Shown here: in pieces, positions 26,439 through 34,990 of the stretch
Position numbering within the stretch: the stretch's first letter is position 1
How the letters are laid out: the number at the start of each line of letters is the position of its first letter
Source: Saccharopolyspora soli
Lineage (GTDB): Bacteria; Actinomycetota; Actinomycetes; Mycobacteriales; Pseudonocardiaceae
Direction of reading: 5' to 3'
Length of the DNA: 43,531 nt
Assembly: GCF_022678645.1 (NCBI RefSeq)
Contig: NZ_JALBWV010000069.1
Span: 1 to 43,531, forward strand
Notes under the pieces: generated by a model
What the model saw: only the letters and a program-made list of their open reading frames with translations
The model's database searches: none
What the model was told of the DNA's origin: nothing
Program-made: the position numbers and the translations under genes

Positions 26439-26888
26439 TCAGGGGAGTACCTGGACTTCGTCGCCGGATTGCAGCGTGTCGAAGAAGCGCTTCGCGGCGG
26501 TCGTGGACAGGTGGACGCAGCCGTGGGACTGGTCCTGCAGGCTGCCCTCGTGGAAGGCGACGCCGGTCTTGGTGAAGAACACCGAGTTCGGCATCGGGGC
26601 GTTGTTGAACTCCGCGCTGCGGTGGTCGGCGTCCTTCCACTGCACGTGGAACACCCCGGTCGGCGTTTCCCACCCCTGCTTGCCGCTGGTGATCGGCACC
26701 GGTCCGTAGGTGGTGCGGCCGTCTTCCTGCAGCCACGCCTGCTTGGTGGACAGGCTGACGCACGCCTTGGCCGCGGCCTCGCACGGGCTGGGGCTGCCAC
26801 CGGTGGCCTGCGCGGTCACCGTCCCGACCAACGCGCCTCCGGCGGCCAGGGCAGCCACCGCCAGCGTGGATATCGTCCTGGAGCGCAT
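26439..26888 (-). CDS. Minimal L,D-transpeptidase (YkuD fold), secreted
   Basis: YkuD-fold L,D-transpeptidases form 3-3 cross-links in peptidoglycan. The 149-residue precursor has an N-terminal signal (about 1-27). A bare catalytic domain follows, with STKQAWLQEDGRTTY, TPTGVFHVQ and the active-site motif HEGSLQDQSHGCVHLS (His122, Cys124). Unlike actinobacterial Ldt enzymes with Ig-like domains, it has no extra domains. ATG 26888 follows GAGGAG. Cys36 and Cys43 could form a disulfide. Confidence 0.9.
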   Translation of the reverse strand: MRSRTISTLAVAALAAGGALVGTVTAQATGGSPSPCEAAAKACVSLSTKQAWLQEDGRTTYGPVPITSGKQGWETPTGVFHVQWKDADHRSAEFNNAPMPNSVFFTKTGVAFHEGSLQDQSHGCVHLSTTAAKRFFDTLQSGDEVQVLP

Positions 26889-27042
26889 CCATTACTCCTC
26901 GTGTGTCACACCCCCCGCGGCCCGAACGGTGTCACACGTACGAGTGTTCTATGTAGACGGGTCCCCAACGCACGGTCACCAAATCTTTTTGATAGCCCCT
27001 GATCAACACCCCTTGACCCCCGTAATTGAGGTCACCTAGTTT

Positions 27043-27057
27043 GGTGTATGAGATATC
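27043..27057. promoter_or_regulatory. Operator A for the sugar-acid regulator
   Basis: GGTGTATGAGATATC, 25 bp before the transporter GTG. It matches the GGTRTAT half-site of the consensus and is imperfect in the other half. Position suggests control at or just downstream of the promoter. Confidence 0.6.
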
Positions 27058-27082
27058 ATGCGGCACACAACGAGGTGATTGC

Positions 27083-28432
27083 GTGCAAGAACCCTCGGCC
27101 GTCGCGCAGCCGACGTCCACAGCGGACAAGCGGCAGCGGCGGAGTCAAATTCGCTGGTTGATGGTCATCCTGGTAGCGCTGGCCACGGCCATCGCCTACA
27201 TCGACCGCGCGAACCTCAGCGTCGCCAGCGACTTCATGCAGGAAGAGCTCCAGTTCTCCAACGAGCTCAAGGGCGTGATGTTGTCGTCGTTCTTCTGGAC
27301 CTACGCGATCTGCCAACTGCCCGGCGGGTGGCTCGTGGACCGGTTCGGCCCGCGCGTGCTCTACGCGATCGCGGTGGTCTGGTGGTCGATCGGCACCGCC
27401 GCGACCGCGCTGGCGCGCGGTTTCACCGGAGTCATCGGCTGCCGACTGGCGCTGGGCATCGGCGAGGCGCCGGTGCAGTCGGCGAACGCCCGAGTTGTCT
27501 CGGAATGGTTCCCGCGCAAGGAACGTGCCTTCGCATCGTCCATCTTCGACACCGGTTCGGAGTTCGGCAGCGCGCTGTCGGTTCCGCTGGTGACCCTGCT
27601 GATCGCGCTGGCGGGCTGGCGCGGCTCGTTCGTGATCACCGGCGCCATCGGACTGGTCTGGGTCGCGGTGTGGCTGTTGGTCTACCGCTCGCCGCGCAAG
27701 CACAAGTGGGCCAACCAGGCCGAAGTGGACTACATCGAGCAGGGCGGTGGGCGCACCGAGGAGAAGGAGCTCGAAGACGGCGGCAAGCAGCCGATGAAGT
27801 GGCGGCACCTGTTCCGCTACTCCACCACGTGGGCGCTGGTCGCCGGGTACACCTGCCGGGGCGTGATCATCTACTTCTTCATCACCTGGTACCCGGACTT
27901 CCTGGTGAACCAGCAGGGCTTCTCGCTGCTGGAGCTCGGTCTCTACGGCGCGATCCCGGGGCTGGCCGCGATGGTGGCCAACTGGCTCGGCGGGCTGTTC
28001 TCCGACTGGTTGGTGCGACGCGGCACCCGGCTGGCGCTGGCCCGCAAGATCCCGCTGGTGATCGGGATGCTCGGGGCGTCCACGATCGCGTTAGCCGCGA
28101 TCGCGCCCAACCCGGTGGCAGCGTTGGTGTTCCTCACCGTGTCGTACTGCAGCGCGGCGATCTCGACCGGGGCTCTGCTGTCGCTACCGGCCGACGTGGC
28201 GCCGACCCCGCGCAACGTCGCTTCGCTGACCGGAGTGCAGAACTTCGGTTCCCAGCTCGGCGGCATCATCGGTCCGATCGTGATCGGGTTCCTGCTCGGC
28301 ACGGGCCAGTTCGCCTACGTCTGGCCGCTGGCGTTCGCCGGGGCGATGTGCGTGCTGGGCGCCGGGATCTACGCCTTCGCGGTGAAGGTCAAGCCGCTGG
28401 ACGAACAACAACCGATGTTCGCCAAGCCCTGA
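27083..28432 (+). CDS. MFS transporter, ACS (sugar-acid/carboxylate) type
   Basis: A 12-helix major facilitator of the anion:cation symporter family, whose members import hexuronates, galactonate, glucarate and related acids with protons. The 449-residue protein begins at GTG 27083 after GAGGTGA. It shows IDRANLSVASDFM near TM1, WTYAICQLPGGWLVDRFGPR (loop 2-3 signature), GIGEAPVQSAN and the second-half helices to KPLDEQQ. It sits beside the GntR regulator and sugar-acid enzymes and has an operator upstream, so it most likely imports the regulon substrate. The exact acid is unknown. Confidence 0.9.
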   Translation: MQEPSAVAQPTSTADKRQRRSQIRWLMVILVALATAIAYIDRANLSVASDFMQEELQFSNELKGVMLSSFFWTYAICQLPGGWLVDRFGPRVLYAIAVVWWSIGTAATALARGFTGVIGCRLALGIGEAPVQSANARVVSEWFPRKERAFASSIFDTGSEFGSALSVPLVTLLIALAGWRGSFVITGAIGLVWVAVWLLVYRSPRKHKWANQAEVDYIEQGGGRTEEKELEDGGKQPMKWRHLFRYSTTWALVAGYTCRGVIIYFFITWYPDFLVNQQGFSLLELGLYGAIPGLAAMVANWLGGLFSDWLVRRGTRLALARKIPLVIGMLGASTIALAAIAPNPVAALVFLTVSYCSAAISTGALLSLPADVAPTPRNVASLTGVQNFGSQLGGIIGPIVIGFLLGTGQFAYVWPLAFAGAMCVLGAGIYAFAVKVKPLDEQQPMFAKP

Positions 28433-28458
28433 CATTCCGATTGGGTGGCGGACCTGGT

Positions 28459-28517
28459 GATTTCGCGCGAAATCGGCACTTCTCGTGAGCAGCGGTGCCG
28501 GTTTCGCGCGAATTCGC
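28459..28517. terminator. Hairpin with TTTCGCGCGAAA arms between convergent genes
   Basis: The arms 28459-28479 and 28495-28517 form a near-perfect long stem, and each also contains the self-complementary TTTCGCGCGAA. It lies between the transporter and the convergent regulator gene and probably terminates both. The same palindrome recurs at 34991-35008, so it belongs to a dispersed repeat type. Confidence 0.7.
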
Positions 28518-28557
28518 TGGCAAGCTCCCAGTCACCGCCACGACTGCCTCCGTCGCG

Positions 28558-29268
28558 TCAGGAGGACTGCGACTCCCGCTGCTCCGCGGTGGCCAGGTTG
28601 GTCAGGGATTGCTGGATGTGCGCTCGGACCAGGCGTTCGGCTTCTTCGGCGTTGCCGTCGTTGACGGCCGCGAGGATCTCGGCGTGCTCGACGAACTCCT
28701 CGCGCCAGGTCGGCCACCGGTTCCACAGCAGGTTGACCACGCCCAGCGCGGTGAGGTCCTGCAGCCCGTCGAGTTGCGCGACCACCAGGTCGTTGCCGCA
28801 GCCGGAGTACAGCGCCCGGTGGAACCGGCGGTTGGCCATGCTCAGCTCGTTGTTGTGGCCGGAGCTGAGCAGTCCGGCCGCATCGTTGAGCGCATCCTGG
28901 GCCTGCTTGAGCAGTTCGGGCGAACCCGAGCCGGTGGACGTCATCGCCGCCCAAGGCTCCAGCAGCAGCCGCACCTGGTACACCTTGCGGACGTCTTCGA
29001 GGGTGAGGCGGCGGACGGTGATCCCCTTGTTCGGCACCACCGTCACCAATCCGGTGTGCGCCATGCTGATCAGCGCCTCGCGCACCGGTGTCTTCGACAC
29101 CCCGAGCAGCTCCGAGAGGCGGCGCTCGACCAGCGTCTCACCGGGCTTCAGCTCACCGGCCAGGATCGCGTTGCGGATCGAGTCCGCCACCAGATCGGTA
29201 CGACTGGCGGGCCCGCTCAGGGGACGCAATCGGGATGAACTACCGGCCAGCTGCTGGGACACGCCCAC
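28558..29268 (-). CDS. GntR-family (FadR/FCD) transcriptional regulator
   Basis: A 236-residue regulator with an N-terminal winged helix (about 25-90; ERRLSELLGVSKTPVREAL is the recognition region, then GLVTVVPNKGITV). Its C-terminal helical FCD ligand domain carries the metal-binding histidines in RRFHRAL, VEHAEIL and RAHIQQ. FCD regulators usually bind small organic or sugar acids and leave DNA on binding. It starts at GTG 29266-29268 with a TGATATATCA site two bases upstream and no visible ribosome site, which suggests a leaderless, self-repressed message. It is divergent from the thiamine enzyme and likely controls operators A-D. Confidence 0.9.
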   Translation of the reverse strand: MGVSQQLAGSSSRLRPLSGPASRTDLVADSIRNAILAGELKPGETLVERRLSELLGVSKTPVREALISMAHTGLVTVVPNKGITVRRLTLEDVRKVYQVRLLLEPWAAMTSTGSGSPELLKQAQDALNDAAGLLSSGHNNELSMANRRFHRALYSGCGNDLVVAQLDGLQDLTALGVVNLLWNRWPTWREEFVEHAEILAAVNDGNAEEAERLVRAHIQQSLTNLATAEQRESQSS

Positions 29269-29269
29269 G

Positions 29270-29280
29270 ATGATATATCA
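29270..29280. promoter_or_regulatory. Operator B (half-site) at the regulator start
   Basis: Minus-strand GATATATCAT fits the left half of the GGTRTAT-S-AT consensus, and TGATATATCA (29271-29280) is itself a palindrome. It adjoins the GTG start of the GntR gene, a position suited to direct autorepression. Confidence 0.5.
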
Positions 29281-29333
29281 GCCTCGTCGAACCCGGCTGG
29301 CCGCCTGCGACAACGACGCACGATTCGTCGATC

Positions 29334-29348
29334 GGTGTATCATATACC
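29334..29348. promoter_or_regulatory. Operator C upstream of the thiamine enzyme
   Basis: GGTGTATCATATACC is a near-perfect palindrome around a central C and the best copy of the proposed operator. It ends 24 bp before the ATG at 29373. Confidence 0.7.
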
Positions 29349-29372
29349 AACCAGCGTGAGGGAGTGAGGAAC

Positions 29373-30941
29373 ATGCAGCGCACCGTCGCCCAGGCCGTGA
29401 CCCGCGTGCTCGCCGACGCCGGAGTTCGGCGCGGCTACACCGTGCCCGGCGAGTCATTCCTCGGGCTGCTCGACGCCTTCACCGCCGAACCGGAGTTGAC
29501 CCTGGTGTCGACGCGGCACGAAGGCGGTGCCTCGTTCATGGCCGAAGCGGACGGCAAGCTGCACGGCGTGCCCGCGGTGGCGATGGGCAGCCGGGGTCCC
29601 GGTGCGACCAACCTGTCGATCGGGGTGCACACGGCGTACCAGGACGAGACGCCGATGTTGGTGCTGCTCGGCCAGGTGCCGTCGGGCAAGCTGGGCCGGG
29701 AGAGCTTCCAGGAAGTCGACCTCGCCGCGCTGTTCGCCCCGCTGGCCACCTGGTCGGCCCAGGCCCGCACGGCGACCGAAGTCCCCGCCCTGGTCGCGGA
29801 AGCCCTCGCGCGGGCGACCGGGCGACGCCCCGGCCCGGCCATCGTCTCGGTGCCCAGCGACTTCTGGGACGAGCCGTTCACCGACCCGCTCCCGGTACCC
29901 CGCCAGGAATCCGACGACGAACTCCCGGACATCGCCGAGCTCGCGGAGCGCGTCGGTGCGGCCGATGCGCCGGTGGCGATCTCCGGAGCCCGCGACGCCG
30001 AGTCGCGCAGCGAGCTGATCGCCGCGGCAGAAGCGTTGGGATTGGCCGTCTACAACGGGTTCCGCAGGCAGGACTCCTTCCCCGAAGACCACCCGCAGTA
30101 CGCCGGGCACCTCGGCCTCGGCGTGCCCGGCGACCAGCTCAAGGCGTTGGAGCGCGCCGACCTGGTGCTGGTGCTCGGCATGCGGCTGGACGAAGTCACC
30201 AGCCAGGGGTTCCGGTTCCCGCTGCCCGGCCAGGAAATCGTGCAGGTCCGCAGCCAGGTGCCGCGGGTGCTGCGCGAACTGCGCGCGGGAGCCCCAGCGC
30301 GACGGCGCGACTGGTCGCTGGCCAACGCGGCGGTGCGTGAGTTCATGACCCCGCCGGAGACCGGGTCCGGGGCGGGGGTGCACCCGACCGACGTGGTGCG
30401 GGCGCTGCGGCAGCTCGCGCCCGCGGACGCCGTCGTCACCAACGATGCCGGGAACTTCTCGGGATTCGTGCACCGCTACTGGTGCTTCACCGAACCGCGC
30501 ACGCAACTCGGGCCCTGCAACGGCGCGATGGGGTACGGGGTGCCGTCCGCCGTCGCAGCCAAGCTCTCCTCGCCCGAGCGGACCGTGATCGCGATGGTCG
30601 GCGATGGCGGCGCGCTGATGACCGGCCAGGAGGTCGAGACCGCCATCCGGCACCGGGCACCGGTGGTCGTGGTGGTCTTCCAGAACGGCCTGTACGGCAC
30701 CATCGCCCTGCACCAGGCGAAAAGCCAGCGGCAGCTGGCGGCGGTGTCGATCGGCGCGGTGGACTTCGCGGGCTGGGCGCGAGGACTCGGCGCAGCCGGT
30801 TTCACCGTCGCCACCCGCGCGGAGCTGGAACCCGCGATCCGCGCGGCGTTGCGCGAGAACCGCCCGAGCGTCATCGACGTCCACACCGACCCGGACGTGC
30901 TAACCGCAGACACCCGCCTCGCCGACTTCCTAGAAACGTGA
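29373..30941 (+). CDS. Thiamine diphosphate-dependent enzyme (acetolactate synthase-like)
   Basis: A 522-residue enzyme with the three-domain POX/ALS-type layout. The pyrimidine domain has VPGESFLGLLDAF and the catalytic Glu50 in STRHEGGASFMAEAD. A central domain follows, then the thiamine diphosphate domain with GDGGALMTGQEVETA (about 410) and VVFQN. Relatives are acetolactate synthases, 2-oxoacid decarboxylases and acyl lyases; this protein is shorter than anabolic IlvB and no regulatory IlvN subunit is adjacent. ATG 29373 follows GGGAG. Operator C and context place it in sugar-acid catabolism, perhaps decarboxylating or ligating a 2-oxo acid intermediate. The reaction is not predictable from sequence alone. 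Confidence 0.85.
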   Translation: MQRTVAQAVTRVLADAGVRRGYTVPGESFLGLLDAFTAEPELTLVSTRHEGGASFMAEADGKLHGVPAVAMGSRGPGATNLSIGVHTAYQDETPMLVLLGQVPSGKLGRESFQEVDLAALFAPLATWSAQARTATEVPALVAEALARATGRRPGPAIVSVPSDFWDEPFTDPLPVPRQESDDELPDIAELAERVGAADAPVAISGARDAESRSELIAAAEALGLAVYNGFRRQDSFPEDHPQYAGHLGLGVPGDQLKALERADLVLVLGMRLDEVTSQGFRFPLPGQEIVQVRSQVPRVLRELRAGAPARRRDWSLANAAVREFMTPPETGSGAGVHPTDVVRALRQLAPADAVVTNDAGNFSGFVHRYWCFTEPRTQLGPCNGAMGYGVPSAVAAKLSSPERTVIAMVGDGGALMTGQEVETAIRHRAPVVVVVFQNGLYGTIALHQAKSQRQLAAVSIGAVDFAGWARGLGAAGFTVATRAELEPAIRAALRENRPSVIDVHTDPDVLTADTRLADFLET

Positions 30942-31206
30942 ACGACCTGTGTCGAACTCGTTTTGCATTGCGGTGCGGGTGGCGGAACCTCAGAGGCTTT
31001 CTCGACTCCGGGATCCCCGACTTATGTATGTCAAATACGCGGCGTCGGGGCTGTCCTCGCGGGGAGAACCCCAGAGGGGTGGGCACCGTGAACCCGCGGC
31101 GGTGCGAGTTGCGAGGGTGGGCTAACTGCGGCGCTTCAAAACAAGAAGAGAGACAGGTACTGAGCGAAACGCGCGGCAACGACCGGAACCGAGTGTCGGG
31201 AGCGCG
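30942..31206. other. Intergenic region with an imperfect direct repeat
   Basis: About 265 bp between the convergent thiamine enzyme and dehydrogenase genes. Two related segments, GGCGGAACCTCAGAGG (about 30981-30996) and GGAGAACCCCAGAGG (about 31063-31077), recur about 80 bp apart. There is no convincing ORF and no strong terminator stem. It may be a decayed repeat. Confidence 0.4.
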
Positions 31207-32289
31207 CTACGGCGCGAGCGCGAACTCGACTCCGGCTCGTTCGGCGACGCCGCGCAGCTGCGCCAGCAGGGTGTCCGGCATCGGGATTCCGTCGCGGCCG
31301 CGTTCCTCCCGCGCCTTCGCCTGCGGGTCTCCGGCTACCAGCACCGGTTGTGCCGGGTCGAGCGGCGGGGTTTCGTGCAGGACGTCGATGGCGTCGTCGA
31401 GGTCGTCCTCGAACGAACCCGCGGCGCGGAACGCCGCCGGATCCAGGGCCAGGAAGAAGTGCCCGATGTTGTGCGGGCCATCCGGGTCGTCCCGCTCCTG
31501 GATCGCCGGGAACGCGCCACCGCACAGCGTCGCCGCCAGGATGTGCGCCATCATGCTCAGCCCGTAGCCCTTGTGGTTGGCCATTTCCGGCGTGCCGCCC
31601 AGCGGGGTCAGCGCACCGACATCGCTCTCCCTGATCAGGTCGAGGGCTTTCGCCGCGTCCGCCACCGGCAGCCCGGCATCGTCGACGACCCAGCCGGTGG
31701 GCAGCGGTTTCCGGTGGTAGTCGTAGACCTTGACCTTGTTGACCGCGACGGTCGTGGTGGCCATGTCCAGCAGGAAGTTCGGATTCCGCCGGGCTGGCGC
31801 GGCGAACGCGATCGGGTTGGTGGCCAGCCGGGGCACCACCGAACCGGTCGGCGCCGCGCAGGACAGGTTCGCCGAGCTGGTGACCAGCCCGAGCATGCCC
31901 TGCTTCGCGGCCATTTCCGCGTAGTACCCGGCCGCCCCGAAGTGGTGCGAGTTGACCACCGACACCACGCCGACCGAACTCGCCCGCGCCTTGTCGATAG
32001 CCATCCGCATGGCGAACTGGCTGGCCGGGTGGCCGATCCCGCGATTGGCGTCGACGAGCGCGGATGCCGCGCCCTCCCGCACCACGACGGGCCGCGCCCG
32101 CAGGTCGATGCGGCCCTGCGCGCGGAAATTCTCGTAGGTCATCAGCATCGACACACCGTGCGAATCGATGCCAGCCAGGTCGGTGTCCACCATGACCTCG
32201 GCGGTGGTCTCGGCCAGATCGGCGTCCATGCCCCACGCGGTGAGGACGTCGACGATCAGCCGCCGCACACGCTCAGCCGGAACTCCCAC
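31207..32289 (-). CDS. Ldh2-family NAD(P)-dependent oxidoreductase
   Basis: A 360-residue member of the malate/L-lactate/ureidoglycolate dehydrogenase (Ldh2, YlbC) family. This family is unrelated to classical LDH and interconverts 2-hydroxy and 2-oxo acids or reduces cyclic imines. Visible signatures are DLAGIDSHGVSML, VVNSHHFGAAGYYAE, ATNPIAFAAP, and NHKGYGLSMM near 270. I chose GTG 32287-32289, six bases after GGAGG. It lies 82 bp after the RraA-like gene and probably shares its transcript. Within the regulon it may oxidise or reduce an acid intermediate. Confidence 0.88.
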   Translation of the reverse strand: MGVPAERVRRLIVDVLTAWGMDADLAETTAEVMVDTDLAGIDSHGVSMLMTYENFRAQGRIDLRARPVVVREGAASALVDANRGIGHPASQFAMRMAIDKARASSVGVVSVVNSHHFGAAGYYAEMAAKQGMLGLVTSSANLSCAAPTGSVVPRLATNPIAFAAPARRNPNFLLDMATTTVAVNKVKVYDYHRKPLPTGWVVDDAGLPVADAAKALDLIRESDVGALTPLGGTPEMANHKGYGLSMMAHILAATLCGGAFPAIQERDDPDGPHNIGHFFLALDPAAFRAAGSFEDDLDDAIDVLHETPPLDPAQPVLVAGDPQAKAREERGRDGIPMPDTLLAQLRGVAERAGVEFALAP

Positions 32290-32371
32290 AACATGCCTCC
32301 TGCACGATCTCGGATCACCTCGGTGCACCGGGTGGGCGGCGTCCGCGAGGAGTGCCCGCCCGGTGCCGGAC

Positions 32372-33097
32372 TCATGATTCGCGGGATGCGACCCAGCGCT
32401 GGTACTCCGCGCGGGTCGCCTCATCGGGCGGGTAGGTGCCGCGCAACGGCGCACCGGAGTCCACTTTGGACAAGACGAACTCCTCCAGGCGCTCCTGCTC
32501 GGCGGCTGCCGCGGCTACATCGTCGACCAGGTGGCGCGGGATGCAGACCACCCCGTCCCGATCACCCACCATCACGTCACCCGGGTACACCGCGACCTCG
32601 CCGCAGGCGATCGGAAGTTGCATGTCGACCGCGTGGTGCTGGATCAGGTTGGTGTTCGCAGAGGGGCTCGCCGCGAAGGTGGGCAGGTCGAGCGTGCTGA
32701 ACCCGGCGGAGTCGCGGACCGAACCATCGGTGACCACGCCGGTGCAGCCGCGGTGCAGCAGGCGGGTGCCCAGGATGTGGCCCAGCGACGCGGCGCGCTG
32801 CTTCCCACGCGCATCGATGACCAGAACCTGGCCCGGCTGCACGGATTCCACCGCACGCCGCTGGGGGTGGTCGTAGTCCTGGAACACCGACAGCACGTCG
32901 AGATCTTCGCGAGCGGGGATGTAGCGCAGCGTGAACGCCTCCCCGACCATGTTCTCCTGCAACGGATTCAGCGGCAGCACACCGTGCAGGAAGGTGTTGC
33001 GCAGGCCGCGCGCCAGCAACTGCGTGGTCAGGGTCGCGGTGCTGGCGCGGCGCAGCGCTCGCCGGGCTTCTTCGGACAGCGGGGAACTTTCGGCCAT
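32372..33097 (-). CDS. RraA-family protein (aldolase/decarboxylase-like)
   Basis: A 241-residue protein of the RraA/HMG-aldolase fold. Catabolic members are metal-dependent 4-hydroxy-4-methyl-2-oxoglutarate or 4-carboxy-4-hydroxy-2-oxoadipate aldolases and oxaloacetate decarboxylases; others inhibit RNase E. The metal/substrate motif TDGSVRDS (Arg128, Asp129) and GHILGTRLLHRGCTG are present, and PGDVMVGDRDGVVCIP is typical of the catabolic members. ATG 33097 follows GAAGGG. It is divergent from the dehydratase across operator D. A role as pyruvate-type aldolase or decarboxylase in the regulon is likely but unproven. Confidence 0.85.
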   Translation of the reverse strand: MAESSPLSEEARRALRRASTATLTTQLLARGLRNTFLHGVLPLNPLQENMVGEAFTLRYIPAREDLDVLSVFQDYDHPQRRAVESVQPGQVLVIDARGKQRAASLGHILGTRLLHRGCTGVVTDGSVRDSAGFSTLDLPTFAASPSANTNLIQHHAVDMQLPIACGEVAVYPGDVMVGDRDGVVCIPRHLVDDVAAAAAEQERLEEFVLSKVDSGAPLRGTYPPDEATRAEYQRWVASRES

Positions 33098-33152
33098 GAG
33101 TCGCCCTTCGTGTGGTGGCGCCGTGTCGCGCGGATATCCCTGGCCACGGCGT

Positions 33153-33167
33153 GAGATATCATATACC
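33153..33167. promoter_or_regulatory. Operator D between the RraA-like and dehydratase genes
   Basis: GAGATATCATATACC matches operator C at 12 of 15 positions and has the intact ATATACC half. It sits in the 112-bp divergent region, so it can control both transcripts. Confidence 0.65.
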
Positions 33168-33209
33168 ATACCGTCGATCGCTCCATTCCTCCGAAAGGAC
33201 CCACCGACC

Positions 33210-34940
33210 ATGTCCCGCACCCGGCTCACCGCCGAGCAGCTGCGCAGCCACCGCTGGTTCGGCGTGGACAACCTGCGTTCCTTCGGGCACAAGTCCCGCG
33301 CCAAGCAGATGGGTTTCGACGCCCAGGACTACGCGGGCAAGCCGGTCATCGGCATCGTCAACACGTGGAGCGACATCAACCCGTGCCACACCCACTTCCG
33401 GCAGCGCGCCGAGGACGTCAAGCGCGGCGTGTGGCAGGCCGGTGGGTTCCCGCTGGAACTGCCCGCCATGTCGCTGTCCGAGCCGTTCCAGAAGCCGACC
33501 ACCATGCTCTACCGGAACATGCTCGCGATGGAGACCGAGGAGCTGCTGCGCTCCTACCCGATCGACGGCTGCGTGCTGATGGGCGGCTGCGACAAGACCA
33601 CCCCCGGTCTGATCATGGGCGCGACCAGCGTCGATCTGCCATCGATCTTCCTGCCCGCCGGGCCGATGCTCAAGGGCCGCTGGAAGGGCACCACGCTGGG
33701 CAGCGGCTCGGACACCTGGAAGTACTGGGCGCAGCGGCGAGCCGGGACCATCGGAGACAAGGAGTGGGGCGAGATCGAGGACGGCATCGCCCGCTCCCCC
33801 GGCCACTGCATGACGATGGGCACCGCCTCCACCATGACCGCCGCGGCCGAAGCCCTCGGCCTCACCCTCTCCGGCGGATCGTCGATCCCGGCCGCCTTCT
33901 CCAACCACCCGCAGCTGGCGGTGGCCACCGGGCGGCACATCGTCGAGATGGTCTGGGACGACCTGCGGCCGAGCGAAGTGCTGACCCGCGAGGCGTTCGA
34001 GAACGCGATCGCGGTGGTGATGGCGATGGGCGGTTCCACGAACTCGGTGATCCACCTGGTGGCGATGGCTGGCCGGGCCGAAGTGGAGCTGCCGCTGGAG
34101 ACCTTCGACGACGCCTCCCGGAAGGTGCCGGTGCTGGCCAACATCCGCCCGTCCGGCGAGTACCTGATGGAGGACTTCTACGACGCCGGTGGGCTGCGCG
34201 GGCTGATGGCCGAGCTCGGCGAGCTGCTGCACCGCGAAGCGCTGACCGTCAACGGCCGAACGCTCGGCGAGAACGTCGAAGGCGCGGAGATCCACGATCC
34301 CGACGTGATCCGCCGCCGGGACAACCCGCTCTCCGAGCAGGGCGGGCTCGCGGTGCTGCGAGGCAGCCTCGCCCCCGACGGCTGCGTGATCAAGACGACC
34401 GCGGCGAGTCCGCACCTGTTGCAGCACAAGGGGCGTGCGCTGGTCTTCGACGACTACGACGACATGGACGCGCGGATCGACGCTGAAGACCTCGACGTGG
34501 ACGAGAACACCGTGCTGGTGCTGCGCGGCGCGGGTCCGCTGGGCGGTCCGGGCATGCCGGAGTGGGGCATGCTGCCGATCCCGAAACGCCTGCTGCAGAA
34601 GGGGGTCGCGGACATGGTGCGGATCTCCGACGCCCGGATGAGCGGGACCAGCTACGGCACCTGCGTGCTGCACGTCGCCCCGGAGTCGTTCGCCGGTGGT
34701 CCGCTGGCGCTGGTGCGCGACGGCGACCTGATCGAACTCGACGTGCCCGGCCGACGCCTGGACCTGCACGTCCCGGCCGACGAGCTGGAGCGCCGCCGCG
34801 CGGAGTGGAAGCAACCGGAGCCGGTGTTCACCCGCGGCTACGGAAAGTTGTTCGGCAAGCACATCACGCAGGCGGACAAGGGCTGCGATTTCGATTTCCT
34901 GTCCGGTTCGGGCGGTGCCCCGGAACCGGCGATCCACTGA
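33210..34940 (+). CDS. IlvD/Edd-family sugar-acid dehydratase
   Basis: Iron-sulfur dehydratase that removes water from an aldonic acid to give a 2-keto-3-deoxy acid. The 576-residue protein has cluster cysteines Cys59 (INPC), Cys127 (GGCDKTTPG) and Cys200 (SPGHC). To my recollection these are the same numbers as in Rhizobium L-arabinonate dehydratase, whose cluster is [2Fe-2S]. The catalytic Ser is in SDARMSGTSYG (Ser478). Together with RWFGVDNLRSFGHKSR at the start this favours a pentonate or related dehydratase over biosynthetic IlvD. ATG 33210 follows GAAAGGA. It is transcribed with the DapA-family gene. Confidence 0.9.
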   Translation: MSRTRLTAEQLRSHRWFGVDNLRSFGHKSRAKQMGFDAQDYAGKPVIGIVNTWSDINPCHTHFRQRAEDVKRGVWQAGGFPLELPAMSLSEPFQKPTTMLYRNMLAMETEELLRSYPIDGCVLMGGCDKTTPGLIMGATSVDLPSIFLPAGPMLKGRWKGTTLGSGSDTWKYWAQRRAGTIGDKEWGEIEDGIARSPGHCMTMGTASTMTAAAEALGLTLSGGSSIPAAFSNHPQLAVATGRHIVEMVWDDLRPSEVLTREAFENAIAVVMAMGGSTNSVIHLVAMAGRAEVELPLETFDDASRKVPVLANIRPSGEYLMEDFYDAGGLRGLMAELGELLHREALTVNGRTLGENVEGAEIHDPDVIRRRDNPLSEQGGLAVLRGSLAPDGCVIKTTAASPHLLQHKGRALVFDDYDDMDARIDAEDLDVDENTVLVLRGAGPLGGPGMPEWGMLPIPKRLLQKGVADMVRISDARMSGTSYGTCVLHVAPESFAGGPLALVRDGDLIELDVPGRRLDLHVPADELERRRAEWKQPEPVFTRGYGKLFGKHITQADKGCDFDFLSGSGGAPEPAIH

Positions 34941-34990
34941 GGTGGGTCCGGGGGTCGCGCAAGACCGCGGCTTCCGGCGGGGGCCTGCGC

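Noticed and set aside
31047..31090. A CRISPR-like repeat (TCCTCGCGGGGAGAACCCC)
   Set aside because: It superficially resembles actinomycete type I-E repeats, but there is only one copy with a loosely similar second segment, no regular spacers and no cas genes.
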